From Roseomonas sp. HF4 (GTDB taxonomy: Bacteria; Pseudomonadota; Alphaproteobacteria; Acetobacterales; Acetobacteraceae): 64,000 nt of DNA. The position numbers and the translations under genes were made by a program. This document shows positions 1 to 8,604 of the stretch, piece by piece. Position 1 is the stretch's first letter; each line of letters starts with the position of its first letter. Under the pieces are notes generated by a model. It searched no databases and was not told the origin of the DNA. It saw only the letters and a program-made list of their open reading frames with translations. The stretch covers positions 62,001-126,000 of the forward strand of contig NZ_STGD01000005.1 in assembly GCF_005222755.1 (NCBI RefSeq), in the 5' to 3' direction.

Positions 1-1
1 G

Positions 2-157
2 GCCGGCGCGGCGCTCAACAAGGCGTTGGTCGGCCAGGGCTTCGCGCTCGCGACGAACGACGCGCTGCGCGGCGAGGAAGCCGCCGCGCGCCAGGCCTCA
101 CGCGGCCTCTGGGCGCATGGCGTCGGTGCGCCGCCGGGCTGGCGCGTGCGGGACTGA
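2..157 (+). CDS. C-terminal end of a thermonuclease-like protein (partial)
   Basis: Only the last 51 codons lie in the window; the 5' end is cut off at base 1. The tail reads through an Ala/Arg-rich helix into a GLWA motif and ends PGWRVRD. An 'A..A....GLW' ending is typical of staphylococcal-nuclease (SNase-like) domain proteins, which cleave nucleic acids and are often secreted. No catalytic residues are visible because they lie upstream, so the family call rests on the tail alone. The next gene, citrate synthase, is on the same strand 124 bases downstream and has its own promoter-like sequence. Confidence 0.45.
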   Translation, partial: AGAALNKALVGQGFALATNDALRGEEAAARQASRGLWAHGVGAPPGWRVRD

Positions 158-185
158 AACCGGGCCCCTGCGCCACGGGGCGCGT

Positions 186-215
186 TTGCCAAGCGGCTCC
201 CGCGGCCGTTATCTT
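186..215 (+). promoter_or_regulatory. Candidate sigma-70 promoter of citrate synthase
   Basis: TTGCCA at 186-191 matches 5/6 of the -35 consensus. TATCTT at 210-215 matches 4/6 of the -10 consensus, with an 18-base spacer. It would give a leader of about 60 bases before the gltA start. It is placed only by consensus matching. Confidence 0.4.
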
Positions 216-281
216 GCACTGCACCAAAACGGCGGGGGCAGCATTCCGGCGCCCGCCCGAAGAACCTGAGGAAGTTCCCGC

Positions 282-1589
282 ATGAGCAGCAAGTCCAACG
301 GCTCCATCACCGTCACGTTGGAGGGCACGAACAAGAGCACCACCCTCCCGCTGCTCGGCGGCACGCTCGGCCCGCAGGTCGCCGACATCCGCAAGCTCTA
401 TGGCGACCTCGGCATCTTCACCTACGACCCCGGCTACGGCGCGACGGCGTCGTGCGAGAGCACCATCACCTACATCGACGGCGACGAGGGCGTGCTGCTC
501 TATCGCGGCTACCCGATCGAGCAGCTGGCGGAGAACTCGAACTTCCTCGAGGTCGCGCACCTGCTGCTGTTCGGCGATCTGCCGAATGCGAAGCAGCACG
601 CCGAGTTCCACAAGGGCGTCACCTACCACACCATGCTGCACGAGCAGCTGCGCCGCTTCTTCGACGGCTTCCGTCGGGATGCCCACCCGATGGCGATCAT
701 GTGCGGCGTGGTCGGCGCGCTCGCGGCCTTCTACCACGACAACCTCGACATCAACGACCCGAAGGCGCGCGAGATCGCGGCCTACCGGCTGATCGCCAAG
801 GTGCCGACGATCGCGGCCTGGGCCTACAAGTACTCGATCGGCCAGCCCTTCATGTATCCACGCAACGACCTCGGCTATGCCGAGAACTTCCTGTACATGC
901 TGAACGCAGTGCCGGCCGAGGAATACAAGAACAACCCGATCCTATCGCGCGCGATGGACCGGATCCTGATCCTGCATGCGGACCACGAGCAGAACGCCTC
1001 GACCTCCACCGTGCGGCTCGCGGGCTCGACGGGCGCCAACCCCTTCGCCTGCATCGCGGCCGGCATCGCCGCCCTTTGGGGCCCCGCGCATGGCGGCGCC
1101 AACGAGGCGGTGCTGAAGATGCTGGCCGAGATCGGCAGCCCGGAGAACATCCCGGCCTTCATCAGCGAGGTGAAGGACAAGAACTCCCACACCAAGCTCA
1201 TGGGCTTCGGCCACCGGGTCTACAAGAACTTCGACCCGCGCGCGAAGATCATGAAGGAGACCTGCCACGAGGTCCTGGCCGAGCTTGGCATCAAGAACGA
1301 GCCGCTGCTCGACATGGCGATGGAGATGGAGCGGATCGCGCTGTCGGACGACTATTTCGTCAGCCGCAAGCTGTACCCGAACGTCGATTTCTATTCGGGC
1401 ATCATCCTGAAGGCGATGGGCATTCCCACGCACATGTTCACCGTGCTGTTCGCGGTGGCGCGCACCGTCGGCTGGGTGAGCCAGTGGAAGGAACTGATCG
1501 AGGACCCGTCGCAGCGCATCGGCCGCCCGCGGCAAATCTACACCGGCGCCGGGCCGCGCGACTTCGTCCCGATGGCCAGGCGCGGCTGA
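282..1589 (+). CDS. gltA: Citrate synthase, type II
   Basis: Condenses acetyl-CoA with oxaloacetate to citrate, the entry step of the TCA cycle, in the cytoplasm. The 435-residue length is normal for the hexameric type II (NADH-sensitive) form. The N-terminal beta domain is followed by the all-helical catalytic fold. The active-site motif [15 protein letters not shown] (His of the HRVY motif) and the later NVDFYSG segment carrying the catalytic Asp are both intact. [11 protein letters not shown] supplies the other conserved His. The start is supported by GAGGAAG at 268-274, seven bases upstream. It stands alone, bounded by a promoter-like sequence upstream and a strong hairpin downstream. In acetic acid bacteria the orthologue is linked to acid tolerance (AarA), but nothing here shows that role. 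Confidence 0.97.
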   Translation: MSSKSNGSITVTLEGTNKSTTLPLLGGTLGPQVADIRKLYGDLGIFTYDPGYGATASCESTITYIDGDEGVLLYRGYPIEQLAENSNFLEVAHLLLFGDLPNAKQHAEFHKGVTYHTMLHEQLRRFFDGFRRDAHPMAIMCGVVGALAAFYHDNLDINDPKAREIAAYRLIAKVPTIAAWAYKYSIGQPFMYPRNDLGYAENFLYMLNAVPAEEYKNNPILSRAMDRILILHADHEQNASTSTVRLAGSTGANPFACIAAGIAALWGPAHGGANEAVLKMLAEIGSPENIPAFISEVKDKNSHTKLMGFGHRVYKNFDPRAKIMKETCHEVLAELGIKNEPLLDMAMEMERIALSDDYFVSRKLYPNVDFYSGIILKAMGIPTHMFTVLFAVARTVGWVSQWKELIEDPSQRIGRPRQIYTGAGPRDFVPMARRG

Positions 1590-1615
1590 CACGGCCGATC
1601 GGCCGCGGCATCCGG

Positions 1616-1641
1616 AAGGGGGGGCGCTCACGCCCCCCTTT
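1616..1641. terminator. Bidirectional terminator hairpin between gltA and the metallo-hydrolase
   Basis: A near-perfect G-run/C-run stem with A-rich left and T-rich right flanks and a CTCA loop. The loop contains the TCA that is the stop codon of the convergent metallo-hydrolase gene, so both convergent genes end in the same hairpin. Confidence 0.6.
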
Positions 1642-3229
1642 GCATGTCGAGCGCCCGGCGCAGCGCCGCCATCAGTGCCGTGCGCGCGGCGGCGTCCGGC
1701 GCGCGCTCGATCGCGTCCTCGATCGACAGCAGCAAGGCGGCCCGTGCATTGTGCCAGTCCGGCCGGCCGGCCTCGGCCGGTTCTGAGCGGCGCCGGCGCA
1801 CCTCCCGCTTCGCCGGCGGCTGCCCGGCCGCCAGGGAAAAGGCGTCGTCGAGGATGGGCTGCAGGACCTGCGCCGCGCGGGCGACGCCCTCGGCCGCGAG
1901 GCGCGTGGCCAACGCCTGCATCGCGGGCGGCTCCCCATGCACCAGGAAGACCCCGCCCGCGACCGGGCCGCGCGCCTTCAACCAGGCAACGAGCTCCGGT
2001 GCATCGGCATGGCCGGAATAGTCGCGGATCTCCCGGATGTTGGCGCCCACGCGGATCGTCTCGCCCTGGATGCGGACCTCCGGCTTGCCCTCCTGCAGCA
2101 GGCGGCCGAGCGTGCCCTCGGCCTGGTAGCCGGTCAGCAGCACCGTCGCCTCCGGCGCCCAGAGCCAGCGCTTGAGATGGTGCCGGATCCGCCCGGCATC
2201 GCACATGCCCGACCCCGCGATGACGATGTGGAAGCCCTCCACATCGGCGATGCGGCGGGACTGCTCGCCGCTTTCGGTGAAGTTCAGCAGCGGCGAGCGG
2301 AGCGCGCGCTTCACCGACCGCCCGTTCTCGAGCGTCGCGGCGTGTTCGAGGAAGACTTCGGTCGCGCGGATCGCCAGCGGGCTGTCCACCATGATCGGCG
2401 CCTGCGGGATGCGCCCGGCCTGCATCATCGTCACGAGGTCCCAGCAGATCTCCTGCGTGCGCTCCACCGCGAAGGCCGGGATCAGCAGCGCGCCGCCCGC
2501 CTGCGCGGCCTCCTGCACGATGCCGGCCAGGCGCTCGCGCCGCGCCGCGTGGTCGACGCAGGGCTTGTCCTCGTCGCCGTAGGTGCTTTCCAGGAACACG
2601 TGGTCGAGCCCGCGCGGCCCCTCGGGATCCGCATGGAACACGGCGCAGTCGGGGCCGAGGTCGCCCGAGACCAGGATGCGCACCGGCGCCTCCCCCTCCT
2701 CCGTCACCTCCAGCTCGATCGAGGCCGAGCCCAGCATGTGCCCGGCATTCCACCAGCGCGCGCGCACGCCCGGCAGCGGCTCCGTCCAGCGGTCCAGCGG
2801 CACGGCACGGAAGGCGCGGATCGCGGCGGCGGCATCGGCCGAGGTGTAGATCGGCTCGACCTCCGGCCGGCCGCGACGCCGGTTGCGGCGGTTGAGGAAG
2901 GCGACCTCCATCTCCTGCACGTGTCCGCTGTCCGGCAGCATGACGGCGCAGAGGTCCTGCGTCGGCCCCGTCGCGTGGATCGGGCCGCGGAAGCCCTCCT
3001 TCACCAGCTTCGGCAGCAGACCGGAATGGTCGATATGGGCATGCGTCAGCAGCACCGCGTCGATGTCGCGCGGCGCATAGGGGAAGGGTTCCCAGTTCAG
3101 CGCCTTCAGCGTCTTCGGCCCCTGGAACAGGCCGCAATCGACCAGGAACTTCGCGCGCGAGGTCTCGAACAGCAGCGACAGGCCCGTGACGGTGCGCGCG
3201 GCGCCGCAGGCGCGGAGGGTGACGGGCAT
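1628..3229 (-). CDS. MBL-fold / beta-CASP metallo-hydrolase (RNA-processing exonuclease family)
   Basis: 533 residues of the metallo-beta-lactamase plus beta-CASP architecture found in RNA-processing nucleases (COG1236, CPSF/YSH1-like). The zinc motif is HAHIDH at residues 63-68. Further metal-site signatures follow: AGHMLGSA, SGDLG, STYGD and the late SGHAD. The beta-CASP segment carries AFAVERTQEI and GMCDAGRIRHH. The likely role is ribonuclease or nucleic-acid phosphodiesterase; the substrate cannot be told from sequence. The start is the ATG five bases after the stop of the upstream SDR, so the two form an operon. A much longer open frame runs upstream through the SDR, but that part is antisense-like GC-rich read-through and was not used. 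Confidence 0.85.
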   Translation of the reverse strand: MPVTLRACGAARTVTGLSLLFETSRAKFLVDCGLFQGPKTLKALNWEPFPYAPRDIDAVLLTHAHIDHSGLLPKLVKEGFRGPIHATGPTQDLCAVMLPDSGHVQEMEVAFLNRRNRRRGRPEVEPIYTSADAAAAIRAFRAVPLDRWTEPLPGVRARWWNAGHMLGSASIELEVTEEGEAPVRILVSGDLGPDCAVFHADPEGPRGLDHVFLESTYGDEDKPCVDHAARRERLAGIVQEAAQAGGALLIPAFAVERTQEICWDLVTMMQAGRIPQAPIMVDSPLAIRATEVFLEHAATLENGRSVKRALRSPLLNFTESGEQSRRIADVEGFHIVIAGSGMCDAGRIRHHLKRWLWAPEATVLLTGYQAEGTLGRLLQEGKPEVRIQGETIRVGANIREIRDYSGHADAPELVAWLKARGPVAGGVFLVHGEPPAMQALATRLAAEGVARAAQVLQPILDDAFSLAAGQPPAKREVRRRRSEPAEAGRPDWHNARAALLLSIEDAIERAPDAAARTALMAALRRALDMQRGA

Positions 3230-3234
3230 CGGGC

Positions 3235-3996
3235 CTACTCCGCCGTCACGCCGCCATCGACGGGCAGCGCGATGCCCGTGATGCCGGACGCGGCTGCCGA
3301 CAGCAGGAAGACGACCGGCCCCGCGATGTCCTCGGGTTCCATGATGCGTCCGAGCGGGATACGCGCGCTGGTCGCGGCGACGAAGGCGGCGTCCGCCATC
3401 AGGTCGGCGGCCAGCGGCGTGTTCACGAGCCCCGGGCAGACAGCGTTCACGCGGATGCCCATGGGGCCGAGTTCGAGCGCCATCGCGCGCGTCAGCCCCA
3501 TCACGGCGTGCTTGGTCGCGGCGTAGAGGCTGCGGTTGCGCGCGCCGACCAGGCCCGCGATCGAGGCGATGTTGACGATGGCACCCTTCGTCGCCGCCTT
3601 CGCCATGCCGCGCGCGACCTCCTGCGCCACGATGGTGGCGCCCTTCACGTTGAGGCCGAGCACGCGATCCATCTCGGCCTCGCTCGCCTCGAGGAAGGGC
3701 TCGCGCGTGACGCTGCCGGCATTGTTCACGAGGCCGTCGAGGCGGCCCGCCATCCCGATCGCGCGGCGGATCGCGTCCGGGTCGGCGGCGTCGAAGGGCA
3801 GCACCTCCGCCCGCCCGCCGGCGCCCGCGATCGCCGCAGCCACCTCCTCGAGCTCCGGCCGGCGGCGGGCGGCAAGCACCACCTCGGCGCCGACGGCCGC
3901 GGCGGCCAACGCCACCGCGCGGCCGATGCCGAGCGAGGCGCCTGTCACGAGGATGCGGCGGCCGTCGAGTCGGAAATCTGGCGCGGCAGGTGTCAT
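3235..3996 (-). CDS. Short-chain dehydrogenase/reductase
   Basis: 253 residues, the classical SDR length. It has the cofactor motif TGASLGIG near residue 19, NNAGS in the middle, the catalytic Ser...YAATK triad segment, and the following PG segment (VCPGLVNTP). It catalyses NAD(P)-dependent oxidation or reduction of a hydroxyl/keto substrate; hydroxyacyl or 3-hydroxybutyrate-type substrates are plausible but not shown. It lies directly upstream of the metallo-hydrolase with a five-base gap, implying co-transcription. The two products have no obvious functional tie. Confidence 0.88.
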   Translation of the reverse strand: MTPAAPDFRLDGRRILVTGASLGIGRAVALAAAAVGAEVVLAARRRPELEEVAAAIAGAGGRAEVLPFDAADPDAIRRAIGMAGRLDGLVNNAGSVTREPFLEASEAEMDRVLGLNVKGATIVAQEVARGMAKAATKGAIVNIASIAGLVGARNRSLYAATKHAVMGLTRAMALELGPMGIRVNAVCPGLVNTPLAADLMADAAFVAATSARIPLGRIMEPEDIAGPVVFLLSAAASGITGIALPVDGGVTAE

Positions 3997-4116
3997 GCAG
4001 TCTCCTCCGGGGGCGTGGTGGCCGACCCTTCGCGCCAGTCTCGCCCTCGCGCGGGCGGACGCAAGCGCCGCGTCGCGCCATGCACCCAGCGCCTGTCAGC
4101 ATGCATGCGTTTGTTC

Positions 4117-4130
4117 TTGATCTATCGCAA
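4117..4130 (+). promoter_or_regulatory. Candidate FNR/FixK-type box upstream of the fnrN-like gene
   Basis: TTGAT-CTAT-CGCAA fits the FNR pattern TTGAT-N4-ATCAA with a full left half and 3/5 of the right half. It lies about 100 bases upstream of a regulator whose recognition helix is FNR-like, so autoregulation is a reasonable inference. Confidence 0.4.
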
Positions 4131-4227
4131 GCGTTTGCCGAGACTGACCGTTGCTTGCCCCGGAGCAAGAGAGACCGCGGCCGCATCGTTCCCCGAAACG
4201 GCCTTAACGGTGGGTGGAAGCCGCAAA

Positions 4228-4980
4228 ATGCATCCTCTGGACGCCACGCGCGCCTTGATGGACGGCCTCGGGGCCGATGCAAGCGTGTGCACGAAGTGCG
4301 GATCTCGCTCGGTTGGGCTCTGCGCGCCGCTCGACGCTGCGGCGCTCGACGACATGGCGGGGGAGAGCGAGCGCCTCGCGCTCGAACCGCGCGAGGCCGT
4401 GTTCCACCAGGGGGACCCGGCGCGGCACGTCTTCACCTTGACCGAGGGCATGGCGCGGCTCACGCGCGTGCTGCCGGACGGCCGTCAGGCCGTGATCGGC
4501 TTCCGCTTTGCCGGCGACATCCTCGGCTTCAGCCCAGCCCAGGAACACGCCTTCGGCGCCGAGATGCTGACCCGTGGCACGGTCTGCAGGCTCGACCGGC
4601 GCCGCCTCGAACAGTTGTTCCGCCGCTACCCGGCGATGGAACGCCGCTTCCTCGACCTTTGCGTGCGCGAACTGGCGCAGAGCCAGGACCACATCCTGGC
4701 GCTCGGACGCTTCAGCGCCGAGGAGCGCGTCGCGGCCTTCCTCGTCTCGCTGGCCGAGGCGCAGGAACGGCGCGGCCATGTCGGTCCGGTCTTCGACCTG
4801 CCGGCGACCCGCGCGGACATGGGGGAATTCCTCGGCCTCACGCTCGAGACCGTCAGCCGCGCGATCTCCGCCTTCCGCAAGCGCGGCTGGATCCGCCTGC
4901 ACGGCCATTCCGGCATCGAGCTGATGAACCGCGAGGGGCTGGTCGGCCTCGGCAGCGGCGAGGGCGCGGACGCCGCCTGA
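4228..4980 (+). CDS. FnrN-type Crp/Fnr-family oxygen-sensing regulator
   Basis: 250 residues: an N-terminal cysteine cluster, a cyclic-nucleotide-binding-like beta roll (about 40-150) and a C-terminal winged helix. Cysteines at 21, 24 and 32 (C-x2-C-x7-C) plus C120 match the four [4Fe-4S] ligands of FnrN-type proteins. The recognition helix reads ETVSRAISAFRK; E..SR is the FNR/FixK signature for TTGAT half sites. It is expected to switch genes on low oxygen. ATG 4228 was chosen because homology starts a few residues later and the longer upstream frame crosses the SDR promoter region. A possible FNR box lies about 100 bases upstream. Confidence 0.9.
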   Translation: MHPLDATRALMDGLGADASVCTKCGSRSVGLCAPLDAAALDDMAGESERLALEPREAVFHQGDPARHVFTLTEGMARLTRVLPDGRQAVIGFRFAGDILGFSPAQEHAFGAEMLTRGTVCRLDRRRLEQLFRRYPAMERRFLDLCVRELAQSQDHILALGRFSAEERVAAFLVSLAEAQERRGHVGPVFDLPATRADMGEFLGLTLETVSRAISAFRKRGWIRLHGHSGIELMNREGLVGLGSGEGADAA

Positions 4981-5089
4981 CACGAGGCCCCGCGACGCCT
5001 CCTCGCATGCCGGGCATGTCCCGGGCGCGGCGATGGGCGTGAACATGGGCGGGTGCCGGCGCGGCGCTTCGGCCTATTCTCGTGCCGTG

Positions 5090-5989
5090 ATGAACGGCCT
5101 GCCCTCCCCCCAGCAGCTCCGCTACCTCGTCGCGCTTTCCGAATATGGTCATTTCGGTCGCGCCGCGGCGGCCTGCGCCGTGACGCAATCGACCCTTTCG
5201 GCCGGCATACTTGCGCTGGAGCGCCAGCTCGACGCCGCGGTGCTGGAACGCACCGGTGCCAAGCGGCCGGTCTTCACGCCGCTCGGGCGCGACCTCGTGG
5301 GCCGCGCGCGCACCGCGCTCGAGGCGCTGAACGCCTTCGCCGAGTCGGTGGAGGCAGCGCGCGAGCCGCTGACCGGGCCGCTCTGGCTCGGCATCGTCCC
5401 GACCATCGGCCCCTACCTGCTCCCGCGCCTGATGCCGCGGCTGCGCGCGTCCTTTCCCGGGCTCCGGCTGTTCCTGCGCGAGGACCCGACCGAACGCCTG
5501 GTCGAGGCGCTGGAGGCCGGGCGGCTCGACCTGCTGCTGGTCGCGCTGCCCTGCGACTGCGGCGGCGCCGCGACGCTGGCGATCGCGGAGGATCCCTTTC
5601 TCCTCGCCTGCCCGCCCGGCCACCCGCTCGCCGCGCGCGCCGAGATCCCGCCCGGCGCGCTGGCGGGGGAGCGGGTCATGCTGCTGGAGGACGGGCACTG
5701 CCTGCGCGAGCACGCGCTGTCGGCCGGCGGCCTGGCCGGCGCGGCGCAGGACGTGGCGGGCACGTCCCTGCACACGATCGTTCAGATGGTCGCAGGCGGG
5801 CTCGGCGTCACGCTGCTGCCGCGCCTGGCCGTCGAGGGCGGCGTGACGGCGGGCGCGGAGGTCGCGCTCCGGCCGCTCGTCGGCGCCTTCGCGCGGCGGA
5901 TCGGCCTGGCCTGGCGCGCGCGCAGCCCGCGCGGGGATGAGTTCCGCGCCCTCGTGCCATCCATTGCGGCGGCGCTCGGCGACCGCTAG
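5090..5989 (+). CDS. OxyR-like LysR-family regulator lacking the resolving cysteine
   Basis: 299 residues: an N-terminal winged helix (QLRYLVALSEYGHFGRAA, TQSTLSAGI), a linker helix, then a LysR effector domain. The helix-turn-helix and the segment LLEDGHCLREHAL strongly resemble OxyR. C204 is equivalent to the peroxidatic Cys199 of E. coli OxyR. The position of the resolving Cys208 is Gly213 here, so the usual intramolecular disulfide cannot form with that partner; C155, C157 and C174 remain as other candidates. ATG 5090 was chosen over an in-frame ATG at 5033 because OxyR homology begins right after it. No catalase or peroxiredoxin is adjacent. Confidence 0.85.
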   Translation: MNGLPSPQQLRYLVALSEYGHFGRAAAACAVTQSTLSAGILALERQLDAAVLERTGAKRPVFTPLGRDLVGRARTALEALNAFAESVEAAREPLTGPLWLGIVPTIGPYLLPRLMPRLRASFPGLRLFLREDPTERLVEALEAGRLDLLLVALPCDCGGAATLAIAEDPFLLACPPGHPLAARAEIPPGALAGERVMLLEDGHCLREHALSAGGLAGAAQDVAGTSLHTIVQMVAGGLGVTLLPRLAVEGGVTAGAEVALRPLVGAFARRIGLAWRARSPRGDEFRALVPSIAAALGDR

Positions 5990-6090
5990 ATCAAAAAATC
6001 ACGCGGGACGCATGCGGCCGCATCGGGAATGGTGCGCCGGCGGCCCCGCCTGCGGCGCCGGAACGGGCGCCGCAGGCCAGGGAGCGACGG

Positions 6091-6783
6091 ATGGCGGGCT
6101 TCGACCTCGGCGGTGTGCTCGGCGCGGTGCTCGGCGGCAGCAGGCCCGTGCGCGGCCGTCGGCGCAGCACGGCGCGCGGGCAGCAGGATCTCGGCCGGGC
6201 GCTCGCGATGCTGGCGGGCGTCGCGATCGAGGCGATGACCAAGGCGCAGCAGCCCGCGCCACCCGGCCGGGCGCCCGGCGCGGACCCCTGGGGTGGTCCG
6301 CCCACGGCCAAGCCCGCACCGCTGCCGCCCCCGCCCAAGCCCGCGCGAGGCCGGGCCAGCGTGCCGCCGAGCGGCAAGCCGGCGCCGGCCCGCCGCACGG
6401 CCGAACCGGCCCCGCCGCCGATCGCCCCGCAGGATCGCGAAGGCCTGCTCATGCTGCGTGCCATGGTCGCCGCGGCGCGTGCCGACGGCCAGGTGGATGC
6501 CGCCGAGCGCGGGCAGATCGCCGGGCAACTGGATGCCGCGGGTCTCGGGCCGGCCGCGCGCGATGCCGTGCTCGCCGAATTCGACGCGGCCACGCCGCCC
6601 GAGGCGCTCGCCCGCGAAGCCGCCGCGGACCCGATGCTGGCAGCCCAACTCTATGCCGCCGCACTGGCCGGCGCCGTTACGATCGAGGGCGCGGAACGCG
6701 TCTGGCTCGATGCCTTCGCCCGCGCGCTCCGGCTCGACCGCGCGGCGGCGGAGGCGATCGAGCGCCGCATCAGGGGAGGATGA
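6091..6783 (+). CDS. DUF533 / TerB-like protein
   Basis: 230 residues. The N-terminus is Gly/Arg-rich (DLGGVLGAVLGG). A low-complexity Pro/Ala linker covers about residues 50-115. The C-terminal half is an all-helical TerB-like domain (LLMLRAMVAAARADGQVD...E), resembling the YebE/DUF533 family. The function of that family is not established. It ends four bases before the next gene, which shares its strand, so they are probably co-transcribed. Confidence 0.75.
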   Translation: MAGFDLGGVLGAVLGGSRPVRGRRRSTARGQQDLGRALAMLAGVAIEAMTKAQQPAPPGRAPGADPWGGPPTAKPAPLPPPPKPARGRASVPPSGKPAPARRTAEPAPPPIAPQDREGLLMLRAMVAAARADGQVDAAERGQIAGQLDAAGLGPAARDAVLAEFDAATPPEALAREAAADPMLAAQLYAAALAGAVTIEGAERVWLDAFARALRLDRAAAEAIERRIRGG

Positions 6784-6787
6784 GACG

Positions 6788-8014
6788 ATGCACGGCCTGA
6801 CGGACGCCGAGGCCCGGCTGCGCGACGCGGCGCGCGAACTGGCGCAGGAGGCCGCCGCCCAGGCCGCCGCCACGGACCGATCCGAGCAATACCCCTGGCC
6901 CATGGTCCGCCAAATGCGGGAAGCGGGCTTCATGGGCCTGACCGTGCCGAAGGAATGGGGCGGGCCCGGCCTGTCCTATTTCGACGCCGTGCTGGTCATC
7001 GAGGAATTCTCGAAGGCCTGCGCCGTCTGCGGCCGCATCGCGGTCGAGGCCAACATGGGCGCGATTGGCGCCATCATGGCCTATGGCACGCCCGACCAGA
7101 AGAAGATCGCCGCGGCGTGCGTGCTGGCCGGCGACAAGCCCGCCATCCTGATCACCGAGCCCGAGGCCGGCTCGGCCGCCACCGACATGCGCACCCGCGC
7201 GGTGCGCCATGGCAATGACTGGGTCATCGAGGGCGACAAGACCTGGATCACGGGCGGCGGCATCTCGCGCCTGCACCTGATCTTCGCCCGCGCGGTCGAG
7301 GACGGGGAGGAGAAGGGCATCGGCGGCTTCCTCGTGGTGCGCGACGGCGACGCCATGCCGGACGGCATGACGGCCACGCGCATCCCGTCGATGGGCCTGC
7401 GTGGCATGCCCGAGGCCGATGTCACGTTGCGCGGCGTGGTCGTGCCGGATGCGATGGTGCTGCGCCCGCCCGGCGGCTGGGCGCGCGGCTTCGGCCGCCT
7501 GATGGACGCCTACAACGGCCAGCGCGTGGGCGCGGCGACCGTCGCGCTCGGCCTGGCGGCGGGCGCCTTCGACCATGCGCTGGACCGCGCCCAGGTGCGC
7601 CGGCAGTTCGGCCGCCCGATCGCGGAATTCCAGGGCCTGGCCTGGATGCTGGCCGACATGTCCATCGAGATCGAGGCGTCCCGCGCCCTGGTCTGGCGCG
7701 CCGCGCGCTCGGCCGGGCCGAACGGCTTCCCCGACCGGCTGGCGGCCGCGCAGGCCAAGGTCATGGCGGCCGACATGGCGATCCGCGTGACGAACCAGGC
7801 GCTGCAGGTCTGGGGCGCGGCCGGCTATTCCCGCGACAACCCGATGGAACGCTACGTGCGCGACGCCCGGATGTTCGCCATCGCCGGCGGCACGGCGCAG
7901 GTGCTGCGGACCCAGGTGGCGGAGCAGATCCTGGGGCGGAAGCTGCCGCAGACGCGCGACGGCGTCGCGCAGGCAGCCGCCGAGGAACGCGCCGCACGCC
8001 GCGCGGCGGATTGA
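6788..8014 (+). CDS. Acyl-CoA dehydrogenase-fold protein without catalytic Glu; candidate 3-sulfinopropanoyl-CoA desulfinase
   Basis: 408 residues with the full acyl-CoA dehydrogenase fold: N-terminal helices, FAD-binding beta domain (ITEPEAGSAATDMRT, WITGGG) and C-terminal helices. Neither position that normally holds the catalytic Glu has it. The helix-G position is Gln245 (AYNGQRVG) and the C-terminal loop is IAGGT (Gly367/368). Arg83 is also present. From memory, the Advenella 3-sulfinopropanoyl-CoA desulfinase is described with Arg84, Gln246 and Gly366 at these places; it releases sulfite and succinyl-CoA rather than dehydrogenating. The match is therefore close, but substrate identity is inferred. 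Two TauE/SafE sulfite-exporter-type genes lie about 9 kb away. A GGGAGGA-type ribosome site overlaps the end of the preceding gene. Confidence 0.75.
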   Translation: MHGLTDAEARLRDAARELAQEAAAQAAATDRSEQYPWPMVRQMREAGFMGLTVPKEWGGPGLSYFDAVLVIEEFSKACAVCGRIAVEANMGAIGAIMAYGTPDQKKIAAACVLAGDKPAILITEPEAGSAATDMRTRAVRHGNDWVIEGDKTWITGGGISRLHLIFARAVEDGEEKGIGGFLVVRDGDAMPDGMTATRIPSMGLRGMPEADVTLRGVVVPDAMVLRPPGGWARGFGRLMDAYNGQRVGAATVALGLAAGAFDHALDRAQVRRQFGRPIAEFQGLAWMLADMSIEIEASRALVWRAARSAGPNGFPDRLAAAQAKVMAADMAIRVTNQALQVWGAAGYSRDNPMERYVRDARMFAIAGGTAQVLRTQVAEQILGRKLPQTRDGVAQAAAEERAARRAAD

Positions 8015-8028
8015 ACGGGGCGCGCTCG

Positions 8029-8604
8029 ATGCCGGAAGCGACGACCGGCGGCGCGCGCCCGGACCTGCTGGACGAGACCCTCGCCGCCGCGGTGCGCGAC
8101 GTCGCCACCGTCACGCCCCGGGGGGCGCCGCTGCAGCGCCTGACGCATGGTGTTTCCATCCGGCGCCTGACGACGCATGTCGATGCGCGCGGCAGCGTCA
8201 CGGAACTCTACGATCCGCGGTGGGGCTTCCACCCCGAGCCGATGGTCTTCACCTATGCCTTCACGATCCGGCCGGGCGTCGCCAAGGGCTGGAACCTGCA
8301 CCGGCGGCACCAGGACCGCTACGCCATCCTGCAGGGGGAGATGGCGCTGATCCTGTTCGACCCGCGCCCCGAAAGCCCGACCTGCGGCGAGATCTGCCGC
8401 ATCGTGCTGTCCGAATACGACCGCTGCCTCGTCAACGTGCCCGAGAATGTCTGGCACGCCGACCACAATTTCGGGACGCGCGACGTTCTCGTGGTGAACC
8501 ATCCGACCATCCAGTACGACCACGCGGCGCCCGACAAGTGGCGGCTGCCGCTCGATACGCCCCTGATCCCCTACCGCTTCCCGCCGGGGACGCAGGGCGG
8601 GTGA
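8029..8604 (+). CDS. RmlC-like cupin, dTDP-4-dehydrorhamnose 3,5-epimerase family
   Basis: 191 residues forming a single beta-barrel cupin. The His-rich stretch GWNLHRRHQDRYAILQGE, the strand segment MALILFDPRP, and PENVWHADHN resemble RmlC-type sugar epimerases. It would act on a nucleotide-sugar or small polar ligand in the cytoplasm. ATG 8029 is preferred. An in-frame TTG at 8011 overlaps the stop of the preceding gene and would add six residues. Its stop overlaps the GTG start of a glycosyltransferase, which fits a role in glycan precursor modification, although the epimerase active-site pair is not fully recognisable. Confidence 0.75.
   Translation: MPEATTGGARPDLLDETLAAAVRDVATVTPRGAPLQRLTHGVSIRRLTTHVDARGSVTELYDPRWGFHPEPMVFTYAFTIRPGVAKGWNLHRRHQDRYAILQGEMALILFDPRPESPTCGEICRIVLSEYDRCLVNVPENVWHADHNFGTRDVLVVNHPTIQYDHAAPDKWRLPLDTPLIPYRFPPGTQGG

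Noticed and set aside
942-3137. 731-codon minus-strand open frame
   Set aside because: It overlaps citrate synthase and the metallo-hydrolase in other frames and has no domain pattern; GC-rich shadow.
3230-4282. Upstream extension of the metallo-hydrolase open frame (minus strand)
   Set aside because: It crosses the whole SDR gene in another frame and is Arg/Pro-rich low-complexity read-through; the real start is the ATG at 3229.
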